Positions 32,484 to 38,571 of a stretch of 38,571 nucleotides of DNA are shown in pieces; the stretch's first letter is position 1, and every line of letters begins with the position of its first letter. The position numbers and the translations under genes are program-made. Source of the stretch: SYFY01 sp043719475 (GTDB lineage: Bacteria; Pseudomonadota; Gammaproteobacteria; Pseudomonadales; Azotimanducaceae); assembly GCA_043719475.1 (NCBI GenBank), contig JAYSTS010000269.1, forward strand, positions 1 to 38,571. Reading direction: 5' to 3'. The notes under the pieces are model-generated. The model did not search any database. It was not told the origin of the DNA and saw nothing but the letters and a program-made list of their open reading frames with translations.

Positions 32484-33512
32484 ATGACGAACCGAAAACA
32501 AACCATTCTGGTTACCGGTGGCGCCGGTTATATCGGCAGCCACATGTGTGTGGAGCTGTTACAAGCCGGCTACGAGGTTGTGGTACTGGATAACCTGTCG
32601 AACAGTAGCCGTCGCTCCCTACAAGCGGTAGAGACGATTACCCAGCGCAAACTCGAGTTCATTCAAGGTGACATCCGTGACACCGCAGTGCTTGCAGACA
32701 TCTTCGCCAAACATACCATCGACGCCGTCATCCATTTCGCAGGACTGAAGGCAGTTGGCGAATCCGTTTCGGAGCCCCTGCGTTACTACGACAACAACAT
32801 GCACGGCACCCTGTCGCTGATCAACGCCATGGGCACCGCAGGCGTAAAAACACTGGTGTTCAGTTCCTCGGCCACGGTCTATGGCATTCCCGAACAGGTT
32901 CCTGTCAGTGAAACCGCGCCCACCGGCGCGATCAACCCCTACGGTCAGACCAAATTGATGGTCGAGTTCGTCCTGCAGGATCTGTATCGCAGTGATCCAA
33001 CCTGGCGAATCTCGATACTGCGCTACTTCAACCCTGTAGGTGCTCATGCGAGTGGTGAAATCGGCGAAGACCCGCGCGACATTCCCAACAATCTGATGCC
33101 CTACATCAGTCAGGTCGCCGTTGGTCGGCTCGCCCGACTGCGAGTGTTCGGCAGTGACTATGACACGCCAGATGGTACCGGTGTGCGTGACTACATCCAC
33201 GTTGTCGATCTCGCCCGCGGCCACTTGGCGGCGCTCGGCTATCTCTCTCAAGGGCCGCGGATTGCGGTGCACAATCTTGGCACCGGCCGAGGCTATTCGG
33301 TTCTGGATGCGGTAAAAGCGTTTGAACGAGCGAGCGGCAAAGCGATCCCCTACGATCTGTCCGACCGCAGACCGGGAGATGCCGGCAGCACCTACGCCAA
33401 TCCGGATAAGGCGCAGACTGAACTTGGCTGGCAGGCCGAATACGATCTTGACCGCATGTGCGCTGATGTGTGGCGCTGGCAAAGTCGGCACCCTCAGGGC
33501 TACGACGACTGA
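32484..33512 (+). CDS. galE: UDP-glucose 4-epimerase GalE
   Basis: A 342-residue enzyme that interconverts UDP-glucose and UDP-galactose. NAD motif TGGAGYIG (residues 11-18), Tyr153 and Lys157 in INPYGQTKLMVE, and the GalE-specific NNMHGTLSLINAM, ILRYFNPVGAHASGEIGEDP and DTPDGTGVRDYIHVVDLARGH are all present. It follows the glucuronate epimerase gene by 62 bases and probably supplies galactose units for the same surface polysaccharide. Confidence 0.93.
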   Translation: MTNRKQTILVTGGAGYIGSHMCVELLQAGYEVVVLDNLSNSSRRSLQAVETITQRKLEFIQGDIRDTAVLADIFAKHTIDAVIHFAGLKAVGESVSEPLRYYDNNMHGTLSLINAMGTAGVKTLVFSSSATVYGIPEQVPVSETAPTGAINPYGQTKLMVEFVLQDLYRSDPTWRISILRYFNPVGAHASGEIGEDPRDIPNNLMPYISQVAVGRLARLRVFGSDYDTPDGTGVRDYIHVVDLARGHLAALGYLSQGPRIAVHNLGTGRGYSVLDAVKAFERASGKAIPYDLSDRRPGDAGSTYANPDKAQTELGWQAEYDLDRMCADVWRWQSRHPQGYDD

Positions 33513-33568
33513 GCTTCAGCCCGCGCTTACGATCCGCCGGGTTCCTCAGGTAACATGGCAGCCCGCCC

Positions 33569-33658
33569 GGAGGGGTGGTTGAGTGGTTGAAAACACCGGT
33601 CTTGAAAACCGGCGTAGGTTTATCCCTACCGTGGGTTCGAATCCCACCCCCTCCGCCA
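33569..33658 (+). tRNA. tRNA-Ser (anticodon TGA), with encoded CCA
   Basis: The seven-base acceptor GGAGGGG (33569-33575) pairs with CCCCTCC (33648-33654), followed by discriminator G and CCA (33656-33658). The anticodon loop CTTGAAA in the arm CCGGT...ACCGG gives TGA, reading UCA serine codons. A long variable arm (GTAGG...CCTAC) and the T arm GTGGG-TTCGAAT-CCCAC complete the class II serine fold. Everything after it is accessory in character, as is common next to a tRNA that serves as an integration site. Confidence 0.97.
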
Positions 33659-33715
33659 ATTTAATTACCTATGTCATTGATTTATAAAGGAACATAGCCA
33701 ACATCTCTCGACTTG

Positions 33716-33739
33716 GTCCCCCAATCAGTCCCCCAAGTT
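33716..33739 (+). repeat. 12-bp-period repeat downstream of the tRNA
   Basis: GTCCCCCAATCA is followed directly by GTCCCCCAAGTT. Such short tandem repeats, often with a 12-base period, are frequent beside integrases of tRNA-inserted elements, so they may be a footprint of a lost one. No integrase gene is present in the window. Confidence 0.5.
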
Positions 33740-33861
33740 GCATGCGCGCTCCCGCCGAACTCCTGATTCTTCCCGTGAAGTGGTTGCTAGAAACCGTCTT
33801 GCGCATCGACTTGTTCCTTGCCTACCTTGGTGTTGACCATGCTTGAACTGGGCAGGCCGAA

Positions 33862-34570
33862 ATGAATAACCGCAAGCCTACGTTACTGCTCTTGGCTCTG
33901 CTGCTGTGGAGCGCAACAACTCACGCAGACGAATTCCAGTCCGCGGGGGACGCTTACAAAGCGGGGAATTATCAGGAAGCGTTTCGGATAAACAAGGAGC
34001 TGGCTGAAAAGGGTGATGCCAGCAAGCAGTACTTGCTTGGGTTGATGTATGACCTTGGTGAGACTGTAACGCAGGACGACCAGCAGGCCGCGGTTTGGTA
34101 TGGCAAAGCCGCTGAACAGGGCCATGTCGATGCAGAATCAGAACTGTGCTCTATCTACGCTGATGGGCGCGGTGTACCGATGGATTTTAAGCAGGCCGCA
34201 TCATGGTGCCGCAAGGCGGCTGAACAGGGACATGCCGACGCTCAGATCAAGCTGGGTGTGATGTACTCAAGAGGAAGAGGCGTGACACAGGACGACGTTC
34301 TTGCCTACCGCTGGTACAAACAGGCGAGTGAACAAGGCAGTTAATATTGCGCAACATAACCTTGCTTATGTGTACGAGAATGGCTTGGGCGTAGCCCAGG
34401 ACGACGTTCTTGCCTACCTCTGGTGGAACGTGGCGGCAGCGAAAGGAGACGAAATAGCTGCAAATTCCCGAACAAAAATTTCGACCCGCATGACATCTGC
34501 ACAAATCGACCGGGCGCAAGAACTCTCCAGAAAATGCTTCGCGCAGAACTACAAGAACTGTGAGAAGTAA
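33862..34570 (+). pseudogene. Sel1-repeat protein, frameshifted
   Basis: A signal peptide (MNNRKPTLLLLALLLWSATTHA) is followed by Sel1-type repeats such as DQQAAVWYGKAAEQGHVDAES and DFKQAASWCRKAAEQGHADAQI. The frame ends at 34344 after YRWYKQASEQGS. One more Sel1 repeat continues in another frame from about 34340: NIAQHNLAYVYENGLGVAQDD, then a helical end and stop at 34570. Removing one base around 34340 would join them into a single 235-residue protein. Either the gene is damaged or the sequence has a one-base error. Sel1 proteins are adaptors in the envelope or cytoplasm; the partner is unknown. Confidence 0.75.
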
Positions 34571-34587
34571 TACCCAGTACGAGTGAG

Positions 34588-34607
34588 AAAACGCAAGCCA
34601 GCGTTTT
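34588..34607 (+). terminator. Hairpin after the Sel1-repeat gene
   Basis: AAAACGC-AAGCCA-GCGTTTT is a seven-base-pair stem whose 3' arm ends in TTTT, 18 bases beyond the Sel1 stop. It is a weak intrinsic-terminator candidate. Confidence 0.35.
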
Positions 34608-34715
34608 GCTTAAGGCGTCGGTGAAGGCGAAGGGCGTTCGCAAGAACGGAAAGGACGAGTTCGGCGGTCGTTCGACACTACCACCGAATGATGTCCCAAC
34701 CCTCGAAACGCTCGG

Positions 34716-34892
34716 CTAGACGACTTGCACCTTCTGATCGATAACCGCATACACCCCCTGCGGAGTCAGACACCCCTGCAAGTATCGACCACGCTCAACG
34801 TTTACCCACTTGATGTTCCAGCTGTCTGAATCGCCTTGCCCGCTCCGGTCGATCAACCGGTTTAGCGATCCATCTTTATGGCAGACCTCAAG
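34716..34892 (-). pseudogene. C-terminal remnant of an unknown gene, copy 1
   Basis: The minus strand reads VCHKDGSLNRLIDRSGQGDS, then DSWNIKWVNVERGRYLQG and CLTPQGVYAVIDQKVQVV to a stop at 34716. The frame closes upstream at 34893 with no start codon, so this is a 3' remnant. It is closely related to the 3' part of the gene at 36616-36927, including the last residues and the stop position. The loss of similarity at about 34890 is probably the join made when the nuclease module was inserted or the region rearranged. The family is not recognised. Confidence 0.65.
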
Positions 34893-35037
34893 TCAAGAAG
34901 CGGGCGTTCCGTTTCCACCCAAGTACTGGAATGTGGGTGCGTGGCTCTGGTTGCGGGGCTATCCTCTCTACTTGGACCACCCGTTCGAGCCTCCGCCGAA
35001 CGTGCCTGTGGGAATCGATGAGCCGGATTTCACATGA
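34893..35037 (+). pseudogene. 3' end of an unknown gene upstream of the nuclease gene
   Basis: An open frame encodes GVPFPPKYWNVGAWLWLRGY and then PLYLDHPFEPPPNVPVGIDE before its stop, which overlaps the nuclease-like gene's ATG by four bases (ATGA). The first part of the frame (from 34810) is antisense to the remnant on the other strand and is not credible as protein. I read this as the tail of a gene that used to be the upstream, coupled partner of the nuclease, cut off at about 34890. An intact short protein from an internal GTG is less likely. Confidence 0.5.
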
Positions 35038-36284
35038 ACCCTTTCTGCTCGAACGAGCGCGACTACCACATGCACCTGATCGAGCACATCGATCGGCTCC
35101 CCGAGTTGCTCAAAAGCGAGTCAGGCGTCGGCGTTTTCGTTTGGGGCCACGAGGTCAAGTTGCTGGACGCCGGCAGTGGGGGCGGCGACGGATTGGCCGA
35201 TCTGTTCACGGTTGATGAACGCGGCGTGGTCTGGCTGATTGAGGCGAAGTTCGGCTACAACCCCGAACTCAGTCGCTTCGTCTGGGAGAGACAACTCCTT
35301 CGTTATCGCACGGCGATCGCTCGCATGTCATGGCAGCGACTCCTCCATTCTTGCGAGACGTTCTTGAAGGGTCGCGAAGCAACGCGACCAGTTCTGGTCC
35401 TGCCACCAAACGCAGGTTCATTTCTTGACGCGATCGCCATTTGGCACGGACACCTGGGACGAGCGGCACTTTCACCAGAAGTGTTGAACGAGAAGATCGC
35501 GACGGCGCTCGCGACCGGGACATACGGCATTATGGTTGTCGCCGACCGGTTTGTGCCCGAGGTGGTCGAGTTTGGTAAGGCGTTCGTGCACAACGGGCCG
35601 GTCGCTTACGTCCAGGCTCTCCCGACCGAGAGCGGAATCGAGTTCGCAGTTCGCTGGTTTCGGCCGGCCATGGCGACCGGCGAGCCAGATGTGGTAGTCG
35701 ACCCCGATCCTCGGTTCGACGGATGGGCCAAAGAGCGGAATGAGAAGTGCCATCCAGACAAGTTCTCCGAGACACTGAATCCTGCGTGCCATGATCTTTG
35801 GATAGAGACGTTGCGTCCGGGCCTCGTGCAACTCGGATGGACCGGAAAACCTGCCGCCGTCAAGCAGATGGCGTTCAACGTCGCCTTTGATGTCAACGGG
35901 CGACTGGCACCACTTCTCGTCATCGGCTGGTCGGAGGCTGACGCCAAGTCGGTTGCCCGCGAACACAAACGAGCCGGTCAGGCGTCGATGAAGGTGAATC
36001 TCCAAATCAAGCGTCTGCTCAACTTCACGAATGATATCGGCCTTGCGAATCGCTGGGCGAAACGATTCCACCAAATCGGCTGGCGAGCCCGGCCCAAAGG
36101 CGGCAAGCGTGATCGTTGGGGCGTCGAGCCAGTGACCGAGGACGAAATCCGGGGAGCAGAAGGCGTCCTGATCTACCATCCTGATGACGCGACCCGCGAC
36201 CACGTCGGTCGACCCGGCGACCGTGAGAGCCTCGAACAACTCCTCCATACCTTGTCCGAGATGTTGATCGAGTTGCGTCGTTAA
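35034..36284 (+). CDS. PD-(D/E)XK nuclease-like protein
   Basis: A 416-residue soluble protein. Residues 52-90 carry the nuclease core: D56 in GLADLFTVD, E70 and K72 in WLIEAKFG, and a following helix with Q87 in ERQLLRYRT, the Q-x-x-x-Y-type helix known from RecB-like nucleases. The C-terminal half (VLVIGWSEADAKSVAREHKRAGQASM and beyond) has no motif I recognise and may select the substrate. It overlaps a broken upstream frame by four bases and lies between two remnants of the same unrelated gene. A role in DNA restriction or repair is plausible in this accessory setting but not shown. Confidence 0.65.
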   Translation: MNPFCSNERDYHMHLIEHIDRLPELLKSESGVGVFVWGHEVKLLDAGSGGGDGLADLFTVDERGVVWLIEAKFGYNPELSRFVWERQLLRYRTAIARMSWQRLLHSCETFLKGREATRPVLVLPPNAGSFLDAIAIWHGHLGRAALSPEVLNEKIATALATGTYGIMVVADRFVPEVVEFGKAFVHNGPVAYVQALPTESGIEFAVRWFRPAMATGEPDVVVDPDPRFDGWAKERNEKCHPDKFSETLNPACHDLWIETLRPGLVQLGWTGKPAAVKQMAFNVAFDVNGRLAPLLVIGWSEADAKSVAREHKRAGQASMKVNLQIKRLLNFTNDIGLANRWAKRFHQIGWRARPKGGKRDRWGVEPVTEDEIRGAEGVLIYHPDDATRDHVGRPGDRESLEQLLHTLSEMLIELRR

Positions 36285-36615
36285 TGTGGCCGTGTCGTTA
36301 TGATTTTCGACCGACCTGACTCCTGAAATATGGAGAGAGTCGACCATGTTAGATTTAGGGTTTCCCGAAGGCGACATTGCCCAAACGTCAAACCGCAATT
36401 AGTGGCCGAAAGTCCTGATCTGACTGCATCGGCAGATTAACGAGTGTGTTTCATACCCGGTTTTGTACCCGGTTCTGTCAGCGTGTCCAGTCGCAATCAT
36501 CGGCTCCCCCCGCCTCAAACCACAAAGCGGTCCCGTTAGTTCGAAAGACCGATAAAGGTTCTCTCTGATCAAGAGTCTGGTAATTTTTCTTCTGTGCGTC
36601 GGACTTCTATCGCAA
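36285..36615. other. Intergenic region without a credible gene
   Basis: I see no supported coding sequence here. It holds a pair of 12-base tandem repeats, TACCCGGTTTTG at 36454-36465 and TACCCGGTTCTG at 36466-36477, of the same period as the pair next to the tRNA. An 18-codon frame from 36346 is too short to support. Confidence 0.55.
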
Positions 36616-36927
36616 CTAGACCACCTTCACGCTCTGATCGATAACGGCATACACGCCTTGCAGCGTCAAACAGCCCTGCACATGTCGACCTCGTTCAACG
36701 TCTACTCATCGAATGTTCCAGCCATCGGCGTCACCTTGCCCGATCCGGTCAATCAGCAGCTTTACTGGCTTACCGCGAACGCTCGCTTCGGATCGCTCAA
36801 GAAACCCGAGCCAGGGCAGATACCTGTATTCACCACTGCGACACAACACCCCGACCGTTTCGCCTTTGGTGTCGTGGCACAACTGAATGTTTCGGGCATT
36901 GAGTTTGCGGCAAAGGATCAATGTCAC
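36616..36927 (-). pseudogene. Small gene of unknown function, copy 2, with in-frame stop; preceded by a LexA-type box
   Basis: From GTG at 36927 the minus strand reads MTLILCRKLNARNIQLCHDT and continues to KLLIDRIGQGDADGWNIR, where a TGA stop lies at 36706-36708. Beyond it the same frame goes on VDVERGRHVQGCLTLQGVYA and ends at 36616, matching the remnant at 34716-34892 along its length. The remnant has TGG (Trp) where this copy has TGA, so a single nonsense change probably split a 103-residue protein. A CTG-N10-CAG box lies 16 bases before the start. The start has no good ribosome-binding site, so it is uncertain. The family is unknown. Confidence 0.6.
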
Positions 36928-36942
36928 GGGAGATAGCGACTA

Positions 36943-36958
36943 CTGTATTTTCGTACAG
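36943..36958. promoter_or_regulatory. LexA-type (SOS) box upstream of the small gene copy 2
   Basis: CTGTATTTTCGTACAG has the CTG-N10-CAG form and the palindromic outer bases CTGTA...TACAG of the two boxes at imuA, with a less AT-rich centre. It is placed 16 bases before the GTG of the minus-strand gene at 36927. No plus-strand gene begins nearby. Confidence 0.7.
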
Positions 36959-37256
36959 CCTAATGGGTACCCGTCCCCTAGCGAAAGCCCTGTCTGCTGG
37001 GTTCCGAATGCGTAGGTTGGTGTCAGGGCTTTATCGTCCAGGAATTCTTAGCAATTCTTAACCAGTTAAATGCTGAACGATCCTTGCCGATAGGGGGACT
37101 GCGCAACTCATCGCGCGATAGTGGTCCGACCTAGACATTCGCTTGGGACACCAAAACGGCATTTTCTGGACCCTATAAAACGGAGTGGTAACCAATTCGT
37201 CCCACAAAAATTACTATCGGTAAGTAAACAACCAGTCGGATACTAAGGAATTGCGG
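36959..37256. other. Intergenic region without a credible gene
   Basis: No coding frame, RNA or repeat here that I can support. Its base composition is richer in A and T than the surrounding genes. Confidence 0.5.
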
Positions 37257-37498
37257 TTACCGGAGCAGGATCACGATGGCAGTAATGGCTACCAGGGCGA
37301 TGGCGGTGGCCACAAGGATTACCCTCGCGAGTGTCCCATGCGGTGCCCGTATCTCTTCGATTGCAAGGCAGTCGGCAAGCGACTGAACAGCAGCCAGGCA
37401 AATGTTGATGTCCTTCTGCGAGAGGTAGTTGCTGTGGATCAGCACTTCACGAATCTGCTCCGTGGCAGGTAGTCAGCGAGTTCGGAGGCTCTCTCCAT
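37257..37498 (-). pseudogene. Small C-tail-anchored membrane protein, disrupted near its start
   Basis: The frame ending at 37257 codes for QIREVLIHSNYLSQKDINIC and ends in a membrane helix RVILVATAIALVAITAIVILLR. The ATG at 37496-37498 opens MERASELADYLP in another frame. Adding one base in the codon around 37462 would join them into an 80-residue protein, and the two parts look like one gene. Without it only the 62-residue part from GTG at 37445 could be made. It lies downstream of the hsdS remnant on the same strand. Function unknown; a single C-terminal helix suggests a membrane-bound accessory protein. Confidence 0.5.
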
Positions 37499-37527
37499 GG
37501 CTTACTCTGCACCTGCAGGGCAGGCGC

Positions 37528-37884
37528 CTATTGACCCCAGATGCGGGCGAGGGTGGCTTGGATCTTTTGCTCGAAACGGGTGATCAGTTCGCGGTTGGCG
37601 GCCACCAGCACTTGCTCGGCTTCGATCTCCGCCACGATGGCTTGCTGAGTGACGAGGGGTGGGAGAGGGATTTTGACACTCAAGATTCGAGTCGGCGATG
37701 TGTGCTTCACAGTAGATCCCGTTGCTTCTCGTTTGATGTGCCCATTCACTCCCTGAAAGAGAAACGCATAGCGAAGGAAGGGCTTCGTCACCTCCTCGGA
37801 CTTCAGAACCACCTTTCCAATCCGCTGGTTATGCAAGAAGTCATCGCTATCAATGATCGCAGGCATCCCGAGAATCTTCATCAA
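37528..37884 (-). pseudogene. hsdS: HsdS C-terminal part, frameshifted continuation
   Basis: The frame reads MKILGMPAIIDSDDFLHNQR, IGKVVLKSEEVTKPFLRYAF and, at the end, IPLPPLVTQQAIVAEIEAEQ, the standard end of a type I specificity subunit (target recognition domain and central coiled coil). It continues the S-domain that begins in the neighbouring frame at 38122 and stops at 37850; the natural join, after MTDLSP, needs a one-base change near 37875. Together they amount to one target domain and one helix, half of a normal HsdS of about 400 residues. Confidence 0.75.
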
Positions 37885-38571
37885 CCGCCGGAGACAAATC
37901 AGTCATCACCACAACCAAGTCTCCAGGATGCAAACGGAAAGCCTTAGGGAAATCGCCTGAATAGCGCTTAGTATTCTTCTTGGTGAAGTAAAGGCCACCA
38001 CCTTGCACGAAGTTTCCAGGCGTCAAAAGAATGGGAAGGTGCTCTTGGCCTTCTTCCACAAACGACTCCCCTTTGAATGCAAACCCGTGTTCAATTTCAC
38101 ACAATTGAGCTAGCTCCACCATTGGGGCAGTCGGGGTGGATGGGGATGTGGGGACGGTAGTGGTCGAGGACGACGAAGCCAGGATGTCAGCGCCGAGGTG
38201 CTCGTAGGTTCCGCCCACCGTCACCGGACCTTGCCCTCCTCCTACTTCGCTGCTCTTGCCCTTGGGCGGCGGCAGCTTCAGCACTTCGTCATAGTTGAAC
38301 TCTTCCTCGAAGTACTCGCAGTTGGCGAAGAAGTCGAACAACTTGAAGGCGAATTTGATGGGCTGTTGCACGCCTTCCTTGAGGGCGTCGTCGAACAGCA
38401 CCTCGCGGAAGTCGTGCTTACGGGTGCCGCGACCCTTGATCTGGATGAAGTCGGTGGGCGAGAAGATCGGGCGGAAGAGACCAATGTTGAGGATGTCGGT
38501 GCAGTCGTAGCCGGTGGTCATCATGCCGACCGTTACGCAGATGCGCGCCTTGCTGGTTTTGTAGGTGGGGA
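37850..38571 (-). pseudogene. hsdR: HsdR C-terminal part running into HsdS, type I restriction
   Basis: The gene enters from the right edge. It reads VTVGMMTTGYDCTDILNIGL, FRPIFSPTDFIQIKGRGTRK, the last helicase motifs (V and VI) of the HsdR motor, then the start of its helical domain to about SEVGGG (38255). A Ser/Thr/Pro-rich linker leads without a stop into MVELAQLCEIEHGFAFKGES at 38122, a typical HsdS target domain that goes on to GDLVVVMTDLSP, after which the frame is lost and ends at 37850. HsdR lacks its C-terminal domain and HsdS its first half, so a deletion or recombination between hsdR and hsdS is the simplest reading. Confidence 0.7.

Noticed and set aside
32619..33491. 290-codon minus-strand frame opposite galE
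   Set aside because: galE is a full-length, strongly conserved gene; the antisense frame has no motif.
34810..34892. 5' part of a 75-codon plus-strand frame before the nuclease gene
   Set aside because: It is antisense to the duplicated gene remnant; only the part after about 34893 is plausible coding sequence.
35472..36398. 308-codon minus-strand frame opposite the PD-(D/E)XK gene
   Set aside because: The plus strand has the catalytic motif and translational coupling; the antisense translation has no features of its own.
33659..36477. Full integrated element with attachment sites
   Set aside because: No integrase and no second copy of the tRNA 3' end could be found in the window; only short tandem repeats remain.
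36616..36927. Selenoprotein reading of the in-frame TGA
   Set aside because: The related copy has TGG at this codon and no SECIS-like hairpin is apparent; a nonsense mutation is simpler.

Overview
The window looks like a GC-rich gammaproteobacterial chromosome segment. The indications are LexA boxes of the CTG-N10-CAG type, an imuA-imuB-dnaE2 mutasome, a Suf iron-sulfur operon with an IscR-type upstream site, REP-like palindromes ending in the GGGAGCGGTCTCC type of sequence, and XrtA-type exopolysaccharide genes. I cannot name a genus from the sequence alone.

Layout. 1-395 (minus): the start of a gamma-glutamylcyclotransferase-like gene and a TusA-family sulfur carrier, translationally coupled. 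515-14081 (plus): a tightly packed twelve-gene cluster with mostly 4-base overlaps or very short gaps, and the most unusual part of the window. It encodes an exported TPR protein with a TonB-C-like domain, a lipoprotein with a collagen-like Gly-X-Y tract, three more lipoproteins, a membrane-anchored TPR protein, a membrane-anchored PEGA/FGE-like protein, a small exported protein, a MotA/TolQ/ExbB-family channel subunit, an actin/Hsp70-fold (ASKHA) protein, and two membrane-anchored VWA proteins sharing an ExbD-like 'FLDV' transmembrane start. I read it as a candidate proton-driven, envelope-spanning machine in which VWA proteins replace ExbD/TolR; I know of no described system with this composition. 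14082-14280 holds REP-like palindromes, followed by a minus-strand methyltransferase.

15234-21149 (plus) is a complete suf operon (sufB, C, D, S, an A-type carrier, sufT, sufE), headed by a sequence that closely fits the IscR type 1 site. 21103-21685 (minus) holds two small genes divergent from the SOS mutasome operon imuA-imuB-dnaE2 (21844-27633), with two near-perfect LexA boxes in the shared intergenic region. 27659-29835 (minus) holds an XrtA-type ExeA-like ATPase and a BY-kinase. Divergent to them are three nucleotide-sugar genes (a TviB/WbpA-like dehydrogenase, a UDP-glucuronate 4-epimerase-like gene and galE), which together suit capsule or exopolysaccharide synthesis.

From the tRNA-Ser(TGA) gene at 33569 to the end the DNA looks accessory and decaying: a frameshifted Sel1-repeat gene, a PD-(D/E)XK nuclease-like gene bracketed by two related gene remnants (one preceded by a third LexA-type box), a small membrane protein with a disrupted start, and a type I restriction locus in which the HsdR coding sequence runs straight into a half HsdS that is itself frameshifted. 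Four frame or stop lesions lie within 5 kb here, whereas I saw none in the preceding 33 kb.
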